The notes beneath the pieces are model-generated. The model worked only from the letters and a program-made list of their open reading frames with translations. It had not been told where the DNA came from and did no database searches. Source: CAKSHC01 sp045595395 (GTDB lineage Bacteria; Bacillota; Clostridia; Oscillospirales; UMGS1783). Taken from it: 55,477 bases of DNA. The stretch lies in the NCBI GenBank assembly GCA_045595395.1, contig JAZOAH010000024.1, forward strand, positions 1 to 55,477. The letters run 5' to 3'. The stretch's first letter is position 1; every line of letters starts with the position of its first letter. Both the position numbers and the translations under genes were made by a program. Below are positions 6,705 through 14,424 of this stretch, piece by piece.

Positions 6705-7421
6705 TCAGTTACCAACCGGTTTGGAACGGTCTTCGCTCTGATTCCAACCGGCGCTGGGAATTTCTTCATAGGATGTAAAGTCAAAAATCAGATTCTCTCC
6801 GTTGTCATTGCGCAGAGCAGAAATACAGCAATCGGGATCAAGATAGGGGCTCCAAACCGTCACGGTTCCGCTTGCATCTGTGATGATGACCTCCGTGTCC
6901 GGGAGCCAGTCCTCATTGGGGCACATAACCAGGATCGGAGAACCACTCTCGCTGCGGTACAGGACCTCCGGATCTTCATAGCTTTCGGTTTGAGCGTTCC
7001 ATGGTCTCCGGTTTACTGCAACCGTTGCCTTTTCATCCGCGGGAACAATACAAAACAGATAACCGAAAGTGCCTATGACATTTTCTTCCCGAATGGCTGA
7101 CAGGAAGGGCAGATCTTCACATAAACGGGGGGCGGCCTTCTGCATGACCGCAAAGGGATCGGCACCCTGCGGCGCATAGCCAAAGAATGCTGCGGCGAAA
7201 CGTTGGGGCGTTTCAATCATTGCCTGTCGGAAAATCACCAGAGAGGGATCCTCCCCATCTTCTGTTGGCTCAGTTGATTCTGTGGTTTCTCCGTTGGCCG
7301 ATTCCTGGTTTTCTATCTGTGCTCCGTGATCTGTGTTTCCGGTGGACTCATGACCGCCACCGCAGGCCGCGAGGCAGAGAAGTATACAGACAGAAAGCAG
7401 CACACAAATCATTCTTTTCAT
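6705..7421 (-). CDS. Putative secreted lipoprotein of unknown function
   Basis: 238 residues with a clear type II signal: MKRMICVLLSVCILLCLAAC, where Cys20 of the LAAC lipobox is the predicted lipidation site. A Ser/Thr/Glu-rich linker (about 21-60) leads to a globular domain of about 175 residues. I do not recognise the domain; it has two stretches with adjacent Cys and aromatic residues (LFCIVPADE, DPDCCISALR). The start is supported by GGGAG upstream. It is monocistronic with its own terminator. The likely location is the outer face of the membrane; no partner gene is apparent. Confidence 0.7.
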   Translation of the reverse strand: MKRMICVLLSVCILLCLAACGGGHESTGNTDHGAQIENQESANGETTESTEPTEDGEDPSLVIFRQAMIETPQRFAAAFFGYAPQGADPFAVMQKAAPRLCEDLPFLSAIREENVIGTFGYLFCIVPADEKATVAVNRRPWNAQTESYEDPEVLYRSESGSPILVMCPNEDWLPDTEVIITDASGTVTVWSPYLDPDCCISALRNDNGENLIFDFTSYEEIPSAGWNQSEDRSKPVGN

Positions 7422-7569
7422 AGCTACTCCCTTTTCGTTTATTCCTTACTCACAAAACCCTTACCATGCAGACAAACTGCATAAAAGCATAATCTTATCA
7501 AAACTTGATCCGAGAAGGTTGGCGAAGTCTGAAAGTCTTACATCTACTGGATTTTTCAGCTTTTTCAAA

Positions 7570-8556
7570 TTATTCCCACTCGATGGTGCCGATCGGCTTG
7601 GGAGTCAGGTCGAGCAGGACACGGTTGATGCCGTCGACCTCGTGGGTGATGCGGTCGGTGATATGGTGGAGAAGCTCATAGGGAATCTCCTCGATGGTGG
7701 CGCTCATGGCGTCGGTGGTGTTGACGGCACGGATGATGGCCGGCCAACCCTCGTAGCGCTTGCCGTCCTTTACGCCGACACTCTTGAGGTCGGGCACGGC
7801 AATGAAATACTGCCAGACCTTCTCGGCCAGGCCGCTCTTGTCGAACTCCTCACGCAGAATGGCATCGGCCTCACGCAGCGCATGCAGACGGTCACGGGTG
7901 ATAGCACCCAGGCAGCGCACGCCCAGACCCGGGCCGGGGAAAGGCTGACGGTAGACCATGCCATGGGGCAGGCCGAGAGCCTCGCCGACGACTCGCACCT
8001 CATCCTTGTACAGCAGCTTGACCGGCTCGACCAGCTCAAACTGCATCTCTTCCGGCAGACCGCCGACATTGTGGTGAGCCTTTACGCCGTCACTCTCCAG
8101 GATATCGGGATAGATGGTGCCCTGCGCCAGGAAGGAAATACCCTCCAGCTTGGAAGCCTCTTCATCAAAGACCTTGATAAACTCGCCGCCGATGATCTTG
8201 CGCTTCTTCTCCGGCTCGGCCACACCGGCCAGCAGATCGAGGAAGCGGTCGGTCGCATCAATATAGATCAGGTTAGCGTCCAGCGCCTTGCCGAACACCT
8301 CGATGACCTGCTCACTTTCGCCTTTACGCATCAGGCCGTGGTTGACATGAACGCAGACCAACTGCTTGCCGATGGCCTTGATCAGCAATGCGGCAACCAC
8401 AGAGGAATCTACGCCGCCCGACAGGGCCAGCAGCACCTTCTTATCACCGACCTGGGCACGAATCTCGGCAACCTGCTCGGCGATAAAAGCATCAGCCAAT
8501 TCTTTTGTCGTAATACGAGCCATCGACTCGGGACGAATGTTTGTTTGCATGTGCAT
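7570..8556 (-). CDS. guaA: GMP synthase, ATP-pyrophosphatase (synthetase) subunit only
   Basis: Catalyses amination of XMP to GMP with ATP. The 328-residue protein has the PP-loop LLALSGGVDSSVVAALL near residue 45, GTIYPDILESDG, the C-terminal dimerisation domain with RQPFPGPGLGVRCLG, and the invariant ending KPIGTIEWE. The N-terminal class I glutaminase domain (about 190 residues) found in most bacterial GuaA is absent. The gene begins cleanly with GGAAG and ATG, so this is not a truncation by the window. It must either use a separate glutaminase subunit, as archaeal enzymes do, or free ammonia. No glutaminase gene is in this window. Confidence 0.92.
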   Translation of the reverse strand: MHMQTNIRPESMARITTKELADAFIAEQVAEIRAQVGDKKVLLALSGGVDSSVVAALLIKAIGKQLVCVHVNHGLMRKGESEQVIEVFGKALDANLIYIDATDRFLDLLAGVAEPEKKRKIIGGEFIKVFDEEASKLEGISFLAQGTIYPDILESDGVKAHHNVGGLPEEMQFELVEPVKLLYKDEVRVVGEALGLPHGMVYRQPFPGPGLGVRCLGAITRDRLHALREADAILREEFDKSGLAEKVWQYFIAVPDLKSVGVKDGKRYEGWPAIIRAVNTTDAMSATIEEIPYELLHHITDRITHEVDGINRVLLDLTPKPIGTIEWE

Positions 8557-8584
8557 CGCTTCCTTTGTAGAAAATTTATGATTT

Positions 8585-8613
8585 ATTATACCACTCCGAC
8601 GGCCATACTACAA
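8585..8613 (-). promoter_or_regulatory. Promoter of guaA
   Basis: TTGTAG (minus strand, 8608-8613), 17-bp spacer, TATAAT (8585-8590). Confidence 0.75.
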
Positions 8614-8636
8614 TATTTTTTTGAAGAAAAATTAAA

Positions 8637-8661
8637 AAGAAGGCTCGTATTGAGCCTTCTT
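8637..8661 (-). terminator. Terminator of the ion transporter gene
   Basis: AAGAAGGCTC (8637-8646) pairs with GAGCCTTCTT (8652-8661). It is followed on the minus strand by a T-rich tract. Confidence 0.85.
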
Positions 8662-8665
8662 CTTA

Positions 8666-9964
8666 TCAATAGTAGAAAATCAAAAAGTAGATGTAGGCCG
8701 GAATGACGGCAGCCAGGGTAAAGGGAATGCCGATCTTGAGAAAATCGCTGTTCTTGACCTCATACCCTTCCTTGCGCAGGATGCCGATACCGGTGATGTT
8801 GGCCGAGGCACCGACCGGAGTCAGGTTGCCGCCCAGCGTTGCACCCGAAAGCAGCCCGAAATAGAACAAAGTAGGATCAATTCCTAAAGTTGCCGCAATC
8901 CCTTGCGTGACCGGCAACATGGTGGCCACATAGGGGATGTTATCAATAAAGGCCGAGAAGATGACGCTCATCCAGGTGATGATGGTGTAGATAACAAAGA
9001 CATTGCCGCCCGACAGCTGGGTGAACAGGTTGCCGATGGCATCGACCACGCCCATATGGGTGATGCCGCCGACCACGATGAACAGGCCGAAGAGCAGGCC
9101 GATGGTATGGATGTCGATCTCCTTAAGCGGATCAAGCACACCCGACCAGTTCTTTTTGCGCAGGCCGTTGTGGATGACACCGATGGCCATCAGCACACAG
9201 CAGATGATGCCGTTGGTGTAGGCCGACAGGCCGGGCACGATCCCATCCAGGAATTCTGCCAGGCCCGGGATGAGTGAGGCCACGATGAGCAGCACGACCG
9301 TGCCGAGCATCAGCACGGTGGGCACATAGTCGGTCACGACGGTGCGCTCGCCCGTTTCGATCTTGCCCGTTTCCTTGCGGAAGAGGAAGAGCAGGATGAC
9401 GCAAGAGATCAGCGCACCCAACTCGACCGCCCAGAAGATGCCGGGCTTGCCCTGATAGACAAAGAAGTCGAGGAAATTCATATCGGCATAGCCGCCCAGC
9501 ATGATGGAGGTGGTATCGCCAACCAAGGTGGCGGCGCCCTGCAGGTTCGAGGACACGGCAATGGCAATGATCATGCCGACCGGGCTGATATCCAGCCGCT
9601 TGGCAATGGCCAGGGCAATGGGGGCGATCATCAGCACGGTGGCCACATTGTCGATAAAGGCTGAAACAATGCCGGCGAAAAGCGCCAGAATGACAATGGC
9701 CCACTTGACGTTGGGCACCTTTTCAATGATGACGTCGGCCAAGAGGTTGGGCATTTTGGATTCGATCATCAGTGCCACCGTACCCATCGTACCGGCGATC
9801 ATCAGCAAAACATTAAAATCTACACTGGGCAACACCTCACCCAGCGGCAGCATGCCCGACACCACAAAGATGAGGGCTGAGCCGATGGCCACAAAGGGTC
9901 GCCACTTGGGCAGCGCCAGCATCAGCACGTATGTAAGAACAAATAACCCGAGTGCGTAATACAT
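8666..9964 (-). CDS. ArsB/NhaD-SLC13 family ion transporter
   Basis: 432 residues from the ATG at 9962-9964, preferred because AAGGAG lies 7 bases upstream. About ten to twelve hydrophobic segments are seen. There are two inverted family repeats: AFIDNVATVLMIAPIALAIA in the first half and AFIDNIPYVATMLPVTQGIA in the second. Each is followed by a conserved loop, SSNLQGAATLVGDTTS and GATLGGNLTPVGASANITG. This is the ion-transporter superfamily of NhaD (Na+/H+), ArsB (arsenite) and SLC13 (dicarboxylates). The duplicated FIDN motif favours an NhaD/ArsB-like member. No ars genes are nearby, so arsenite export is not supported by context. Confidence 0.85.
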   Translation of the reverse strand: MYYALGLFVLTYVLMLALPKWRPFVAIGSALIFVVSGMLPLGEVLPSVDFNVLLMIAGTMGTVALMIESKMPNLLADVIIEKVPNVKWAIVILALFAGIVSAFIDNVATVLMIAPIALAIAKRLDISPVGMIIAIAVSSNLQGAATLVGDTTSIMLGGYADMNFLDFFVYQGKPGIFWAVELGALISCVILLFLFRKETGKIETGERTVVTDYVPTVLMLGTVVLLIVASLIPGLAEFLDGIVPGLSAYTNGIICCVLMAIGVIHNGLRKKNWSGVLDPLKEIDIHTIGLLFGLFIVVGGITHMGVVDAIGNLFTQLSGGNVFVIYTIITWMSVIFSAFIDNIPYVATMLPVTQGIAATLGIDPTLFYFGLLSGATLGGNLTPVGASANITGIGILRKEGYEVKNSDFLKIGIPFTLAAVIPAYIYFLIFYY

Positions 9965-9996
9965 AACCAATCTCCTTATTCTTTTCAATCCGACAT

Positions 9997-10025
9997 ATTA
10001 TACCACTTCTGCACAACAATGGCAA
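9997..10025 (-). promoter_or_regulatory. Promoter of the ion transporter gene
   Basis: TTGCCA (minus strand, 10020-10025), 17-bp spacer, TATAAT (9997-10002). The remainder of the intergenic gap to 10190 is AT-rich, with a TATACT at about 10109 that may be a -10 for the divergent XRE gene. Confidence 0.75.
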
Positions 10026-10189
10026 CCGAATAGAAAATAATCTTATAAACATATATAAAAGATAGTATTATAGTAGCATTTTTATGTCAAATTACCCTCG
10101 ATTTATGGTATACTATCCTTACTCAACCAACGGTATGTGGATTTTTCCTCCCCCTATCCGCTACAATAATAAGGAAAGGAGTTGTGCAG

Positions 10190-10795
10190 ATGGATCAAGC
10201 AAAGATCGGCCAATTTATCGCCGCACGCCGCAAGGCGGTCGGGCTGACGCAGGCGCAACTGGCAGAAAAGCTGGGCATCACCGACCGTGCCGTTTCCAAA
10301 TGGGAAACCGGACGCGCTCTGCCCGACACGGCGCTCATGCTCGAGCTGTGCGGCATACTGAAGATCAGCGTAAACGATTTACTGCAGGGGGAGGTCATGC
10401 AAATGGAAGACAGCAATCAAAAAAACGAACAGCTTTTGCTGGATATGGCCAAGGAAGTTGAACAGAAGAACAGTATCATCTGGACCACTATGTGGATCAT
10501 TATGGGCGTCAGCATAACTGCCTTAATCGCCGGGCTGTTCCTTGTGTCATTTCTAATTCCCGAAGGCCCTTGGATGCTTGTCGCCATTGGAGGACTTTGC
10601 CTTTTCTTCCTGGTCCCCTGCTTTTATGCGTTAAAGCTGGAGGTCAGCGTAGGGGCTTACAAGTGCAAGAATTGCGGTCACGAAATCGTGCCCACCTATT
10701 CACAGGCGTTGAACGCCATGCATAGGGGAACGACCCGTTACCTCAAGTGTCCCAACTGCGGCAAGCGTACCTGGTGCAAAAAAGTCTTAAAGTAA
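10190..10795 (+). CDS. Membrane-anchored XRE regulator with C-terminal zinc ribbon
   Basis: 201 residues from the ATG at 10190 (AAGGAG eight bases upstream). The N-terminal XRE HTH spans about 3-65: LTQAQLAEKLGITDRAVSKW, then ETGRALPD and LKISVNDLLQGE. A linker leads to two hydrophobic segments (about 100-150). The cytosolic tail carries two CxxC pairs, YKCKNCGHEI and LKCPNCGKRTW, that look like a zinc ribbon. It is thus a membrane-tethered transcription factor with a possible metal-binding sensor tail. The target is unknown. It is monocistronic with its own terminator. Confidence 0.85.
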   Translation: MDQAKIGQFIAARRKAVGLTQAQLAEKLGITDRAVSKWETGRALPDTALMLELCGILKISVNDLLQGEVMQMEDSNQKNEQLLLDMAKEVEQKNSIIWTTMWIIMGVSITALIAGLFLVSFLIPEGPWMLVAIGGLCLFFLVPCFYALKLEVSVGAYKCKNCGHEIVPTYSQALNAMHRGTTRYLKCPNCGKRTWCKKVLK

Positions 10796-10801
10796 AAAGA
10801 G

Positions 10802-10829
10802 AACCCCGAAACCAAACGGTTTCGGGGTT
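10802..10829. terminator. Bidirectional terminator
   Basis: AACCCCGAAACC (10802-10813) pairs with GGTTTCGGGGTT (10818-10829), with T or A tracts on both sides. It ends the XRE gene and the rplM-rpsI operon. Confidence 0.9.
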
Positions 10830-10845
10830 TTTGTTGTAAGAGTGG

Positions 10846-11247
10846 TTATCTCTTGGAGAACTGGGGAGCACGACGGGCGGCCTTTAAGCCGTACTTCTTT
10901 CTCTCCTTCATTCTCGGGTCACGGGTCAGGAAGCCGGCCTTCTTGAGGAGGGCACGGTTCTGCTCGTCAACCAGCAGCAGAGCACGGGCAATGCCGTGAC
11001 GGATGGCGCCGGCCTGGCCGGAGATACCGCCGCCGACAACCTTGCAGACAACATCGAACTTGCCGGTGGTCTGGGTCAGCTCCAGGGGCTGGCGAACGAT
11101 GTACTTAAGGGTATCAATACCAAAGTAATCATCCATGTCGCGGCCGTTGATGGTAACAGCGCCGGTACCGGGATAAAGTCTTACGCAAGCAACAGACTGC
11201 TTTCTGCGGCCGGTGCCGTAGAAATACTCTTTCTTCGATTCGTACAT
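10846..11247 (-). CDS. rpsI: 30S ribosomal protein S9
   Basis: 133 residues, full length for S9. It begins MYESKKEYFYGTGRRKQSVA, contains INGRDMDDYFGIDTLKYIVRQPL and GGGISGQAGAIRHGIARALL, and ends with the basic tail KKYGLKAARRAPQFSKR that reaches the P-site tRNA. It is downstream of rplM with a 13-bp gap, the universal L13-S9 operon. The start is supported by GGAGG. Confidence 0.98.
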   Translation of the reverse strand: MYESKKEYFYGTGRRKQSVACVRLYPGTGAVTINGRDMDDYFGIDTLKYIVRQPLELTQTTGKFDVVCKVVGGGISGQAGAIRHGIARALLLVDEQNRALLKKAGFLTRDPRMKERKKYGLKAARRAPQFSKR

Positions 11248-11260
11248 TCTCTATCCCTCC

Positions 11261-11692
11261 TTATTTCATGTCCCAGACTTGGGGCTTCTGGGCCTGATGC
11301 TTATGCTCTTCGTTCTTGTAAACGAACAGACGCTTGGCAGCGCTGCGGCCGATGGAGTTATGCGGAAGCATACCCTTAACGGCGGTGGAGATAGCAAAGG
11401 GAGAGTTGTTGGCCATCAGCGTGGAGTACTTGATCTCCTTCAGACCGCCGGGATAGCCACTGTAGTGACGGTACATCTTGGCATTGATTTTGTTGCCGGT
11501 GAGGACCATCTTGTCGGAATTGATGATGATAACGAAATCGCCGCAATCAACATGCGGGGTGAAATCGACCTTGTGCTTACCACGAAGCAGAGCGGCAGCT
11601 TCAGCAGCCACACGGCCCATGGACTTATCGGCAGCGTCGATCACATACCATTTACGCTCGATCGTCTGAGCGTTAGCCATGAAAGTGCTCAT
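11261..11692 (-). CDS. rplM: 50S ribosomal protein L13
   Basis: 143 residues. It contains RKWYVIDAADKSMGRVAAE, VIIINSDKMVLTGNK and the signature KMYRHYSGYPGGLKEI, with a C-terminal LPHNSIGRSAAKRLFVY segment. It is an early 23S rRNA-binding protein of the large subunit and is co-transcribed with rpsI. The AGGAGG site and strong promoter fit high expression. Confidence 0.98.
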   Translation of the reverse strand: MSTFMANAQTIERKWYVIDAADKSMGRVAAEAAALLRGKHKVDFTPHVDCGDFVIIINSDKMVLTGNKINAKMYRHYSGYPGGLKEIKYSTLMANNSPFAISTAVKGMLPHNSIGRSAAKRLFVYKNEEHKHQAQKPQVWDMK

Positions 11693-11735
11693 GTTTTCCT
11701 CCTATTATAGGGCATTTTGCCCCGTTTTTCTCAGC
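11693..11735 (-). promoter_or_regulatory. Short rplM leader with a hairpin (possible L13 autoregulatory site)
   Basis: The approximately 40-nt leader contains a small hairpin GGGCA-AAA-TGCCC (11709-11722) just before the AGGAGG. Bacterial rplM leaders are known to bind L13 for feedback control. Whether this one fits a known L13 leader class I cannot tell by eye. Confidence 0.35.
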
Positions 11736-11741
11736 TTTTGT

Positions 11742-11770
11742 ATTATATCCTCCCGCATTGACTTTGTCAA
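11742..11770 (-). promoter_or_regulatory. Promoter of rplM-rpsI
   Basis: Perfect TTGACA (minus strand, 11765-11770), 17-bp spacer, perfect TATAAT (11742-11747). Confidence 0.92.
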
Positions 11771-11873
11771 CACCTTTTTCTCATTTTTTTAAGTTAGGAT
11801 AAACTTGCTCTTGTTTTCTCCGTTTTACGCCGTTTTGCTTCGTTTTTCTCAATTCGCATTTTTTAAAAAATAT

Positions 11874-11895
11874 CCCGCCCCTGAAACGGAGCGGG
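11874..11895 (-). terminator. Terminator of the DUF1846 gene
   Basis: An 8-bp GC stem (11874-11881 with 11888-11895, one G-U pair) is followed on the minus strand by ATATTTTTT. Confidence 0.8.
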
Positions 11896-11905
11896 AGAAG
11901 AGTTA

Positions 11906-13393
11906 TTATCCGTGATAGAGTTTTTTGGTTTGATAGACCGGCTCGCAGGTGAGGTTGATGCCCAACTTGCGCAGCACGGCGGCGTCGGTCTGGTTGAGGA
12001 TGACGCTCGAATGCATCTCGCAACCACGCAGATCATGCAGGTGCGACAGGGCCACCTGCGCCATCGGGTTGGTGGCGGCACAGATGGAGAGGGCGACCAG
12101 CACCTCTTCGGGATGCAGTCGTGGGTTATGATTGCCCAGATAGTCGGTCTTGAGCCTTTGCAGCGGCTCGATGGTCGCAGGCGCCAGCAGCAGCACCGGA
12201 TCGGGCAGATGGGCCAACACCTTAAGGGCATTGAGCAGCATGGCAGCGACCGGGCCGAGCAGCGACGAGGTCTTGCCGGTCACGACGGTGCCGTCGGGCA
12301 GTTCGATGGCGGCGGCCGGTGCGCCCGACTGTTCGGCCTTGGCCTTGGCGGCGGCAACGACGGGACGGTCGCTCTCACTCAATCCCGACTGCTTGACCAG
12401 CAGTTCGATCTTGTTGACCTCCTCCTTGCTGCCGCTGCCCTTACGCAAATTGCACAGGGCGGCATAGTATCGGCGCAAGATCTCCTGATTGGCGGCGGCG
12501 CAGACAGCCTCATCATCAAAGATGCAGTTGCCGGCCATGTTGACACCCATATCGGTGGGCGAATTGTAGGGCGACTTTCCATAGATCTCTTCAAAGGTGG
12601 CTTTCAGCAGCGGGAAGACCTCGACATCACGATTGTAGTTGACGGTCGTCTCGCCGTAGGCTTCCAGATGGAAGGGGTCGATCATATTGACATCGTTCAG
12701 ATCAGCCGTGGCCGCTTCATAGGCCACGTTGACCGGATGCTTGAGCGGAAGATTCCAGATGGGGAAGGTTTCAAACTTGGCATAGCCGGCCTGGATGCCC
12801 CGCTTATGATCGTGATAGAGCTGGGACAGGCAGGTCGCCATCTTGCCCGAGCCGGGGCCGGGTGCGGTAATGACAACGAGCGGACGGTCGGTTTGAATAT
12901 ACTCGTTCTTGCCGTAGCCCTCTTCGGACACGATCAGCGGGATCTCATAGGGATAGCCGGGGATATTATAATGACGGTAGACCTTGACACCCAGAGTGTC
13001 CAGGCGGTTGGCAAAGGCGTCGGCGGCACGGTTGTCCCCGATGTACTGGGTCAACACGACCGAGCCGACATAAAGACCCAAGCCACGGAAGGCGTCGATC
13101 AAACGCAGCACATCCAGATCATAGGTGATGCCCAGATCGCCACGCACCTTGTTCTTTTCGATGTCGTTGGCATTGAGGACGATGACCAGTTCAGCCATCT
13201 CCTTAAGCTCCAGCAGCATCTGTACCTTACTGTCGGGAGCAAACCCGGGCAGCACACGTGCCGCATGGAAATCGTCAAAGAGCTTGCCGCCGAATTCCAG
13301 ATAGAGCTTGCCGCCAAAATCAGCAATACGGTTTTTGATATGCTCCGATTGCATTTTCAAATATTTTTCGTTGTCGAACCCCGTCCTGTTCAT
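11906..13393 (-). CDS. DUF1846 family protein
   Basis: 495 residues, matching the usual length of this conserved family of unknown biochemical function. Seen in sequence: MNRTGFDNEKYLKMQSEHI at the start, LVIVLNANDIEKNK, then a glycine-rich loop VITAPGPGSGKMATCLSQLYHD (about 170-190) that resembles a phosphate-binding loop. Also present is a family-typical PTDMGVNMAGNCIFDD (about 300). The C-terminal 100 residues look like a separate alpha/beta domain. It lies 12 bp downstream of lplA on the same strand, which may mean co-transcription, but no functional link is known to me. Confidence 0.88.
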   Translation of the reverse strand: MNRTGFDNEKYLKMQSEHIKNRIADFGGKLYLEFGGKLFDDFHAARVLPGFAPDSKVQMLLELKEMAELVIVLNANDIEKNKVRGDLGITYDLDVLRLIDAFRGLGLYVGSVVLTQYIGDNRAADAFANRLDTLGVKVYRHYNIPGYPYEIPLIVSEEGYGKNEYIQTDRPLVVITAPGPGSGKMATCLSQLYHDHKRGIQAGYAKFETFPIWNLPLKHPVNVAYEAATADLNDVNMIDPFHLEAYGETTVNYNRDVEVFPLLKATFEEIYGKSPYNSPTDMGVNMAGNCIFDDEAVCAAANQEILRRYYAALCNLRKGSGSKEEVNKIELLVKQSGLSESDRPVVAAAKAKAEQSGAPAAAIELPDGTVVTGKTSSLLGPVAAMLLNALKVLAHLPDPVLLLAPATIEPLQRLKTDYLGNHNPRLHPEEVLVALSICAATNPMAQVALSHLHDLRGCEMHSSVILNQTDAAVLRKLGINLTCEPVYQTKKLYHG

Positions 13394-13404
13394 ACTTCCT
13401 CCGA

Positions 13405-14385
13405 TTAAAACATCGTTTCTATCAGTTGCTGGGCGGTAATACCGCCGATATATTTTTTCAAGGGCAGATCACGGATGGCCAGCGCAATGTCCTCCTGCCG
13501 ATGCGGCACGCCGCACAGCGCCTGCTCCAGCTCGCCGATCTCACCAAAGGCAAAGAAGTCGCCGGTGATACGCACATTATGGATCACTTCCTGGGAAATG
13601 TTCATCTGCACCTCGATCAGCCCGGCCGGGAACTTGGCCGCCTTGCTAAAGGCATAACTCGGGTTTTCCCCGAAGTTCCAATCCCAGCGGCTGTATTTCT
13701 CAGCCTGTAATCTCTGAGCCTGCTCGATATCCTCTTCGGTAAACTCACATACCGTAAAGGACTCGCTGGTCTTTCTCACATACTCGGTCAGCCCCGCCAT
13801 AAACTCTTCGACGCTCATGGGCGAGGACAGATGCTCGGAAATGTTAGACACACGGGCCCGCACACTGGCAATACCCTTGGACTTGATCTTGAGCGGATGG
13901 ACCTGCAGCGCTCCCGTCAAGTCGGCCATGCCTACCTCAAACAAGAGCGTGCCGTGATGCAAAAACCGCTTGCCCACCTTGGTCTGGGCATTGCCCGAGA
14001 TCTTCTTTCCTTCGATCTCAATGTCATTTCGGCCGGTCAAACCGGCGTTGATGCCCAACGAACGCAAATAATCGACCACCGGCGCCGTAAACCGGGCAAA
14101 GGACAGCTCGTCCCCTTCGGTCGCCTTGGTCATAAAGGAAAAATTGACATTGCCTAAATCATGAAAGACGGCGCCGCCGCCGGTGATGCGGCGCACCACA
14201 CGGATGCGATGCTCATTGACATAGTCAATGTTGATCTCGCTGTAAGCATTCTGGTTGCGCCCGATGATGATCGACGGGCCGTTGCGCCACAAAAAGAAGA
14301 CATCCTCTTTATGGGTGCGCAACAAATGCTCTTCCATGGCTAAATTGTAGGTCGGATCGGTATTGTCAGAAACATAAAACAGCAT
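13405..14385 (-). CDS. lplA: Lipoate-protein ligase A
   Basis: 326 residues. It activates lipoate with ATP and attaches it to lipoyl-domain lysines. Family motifs are LWRNGPSIIIGRNQN, RRITGGGAVFHDLGNVNF (lipoate-AMP loop) and KKISGNAQTKVGKRFLHHGT, plus a C-terminal accessory domain with WDWNFGENPSYAF. It is full length for the two-domain enzyme. No lipoyl-domain substrate is encoded in the window. The ATG (14383-14385) lies only 4 bases from an extended -10 (TGG-TATAAT), so a leaderless transcript is possible. The only Shine-Dalgarno-like string, GGTGG, overlaps that -10. Confidence 0.93.
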   Translation of the reverse strand: MLFYVSDNTDPTYNLAMEEHLLRTHKEDVFFLWRNGPSIIIGRNQNAYSEINIDYVNEHRIRVVRRITGGGAVFHDLGNVNFSFMTKATEGDELSFARFTAPVVDYLRSLGINAGLTGRNDIEIEGKKISGNAQTKVGKRFLHHGTLLFEVGMADLTGALQVHPLKIKSKGIASVRARVSNISEHLSSPMSVEEFMAGLTEYVRKTSESFTVCEFTEEDIEQAQRLQAEKYSRWDWNFGENPSYAFSKAAKFPAGLIEVQMNISQEVIHNVRITGDFFAFGEIGELEQALCGVPHRQEDIALAIRDLPLKKYIGGITAQQLIETMF

Positions 14386-14424
14386 AACGATTATACCACC
14401 ATAATATTAGGAATGATTCTTACT

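Noticed and set aside
8666..9964. Ion transporter as an arsenite pump
   Set aside because: It belongs to the broad superfamily, but no arsR, arsC or arsA is present and the FIDN motifs also fit NhaD-like antiporters.
11912..13408. Long plus-strand frame opposite the DUF1846 gene
   Set aside because: Mirror of the minus-strand gene, with His/Gln/Gly-rich text and no family motif.
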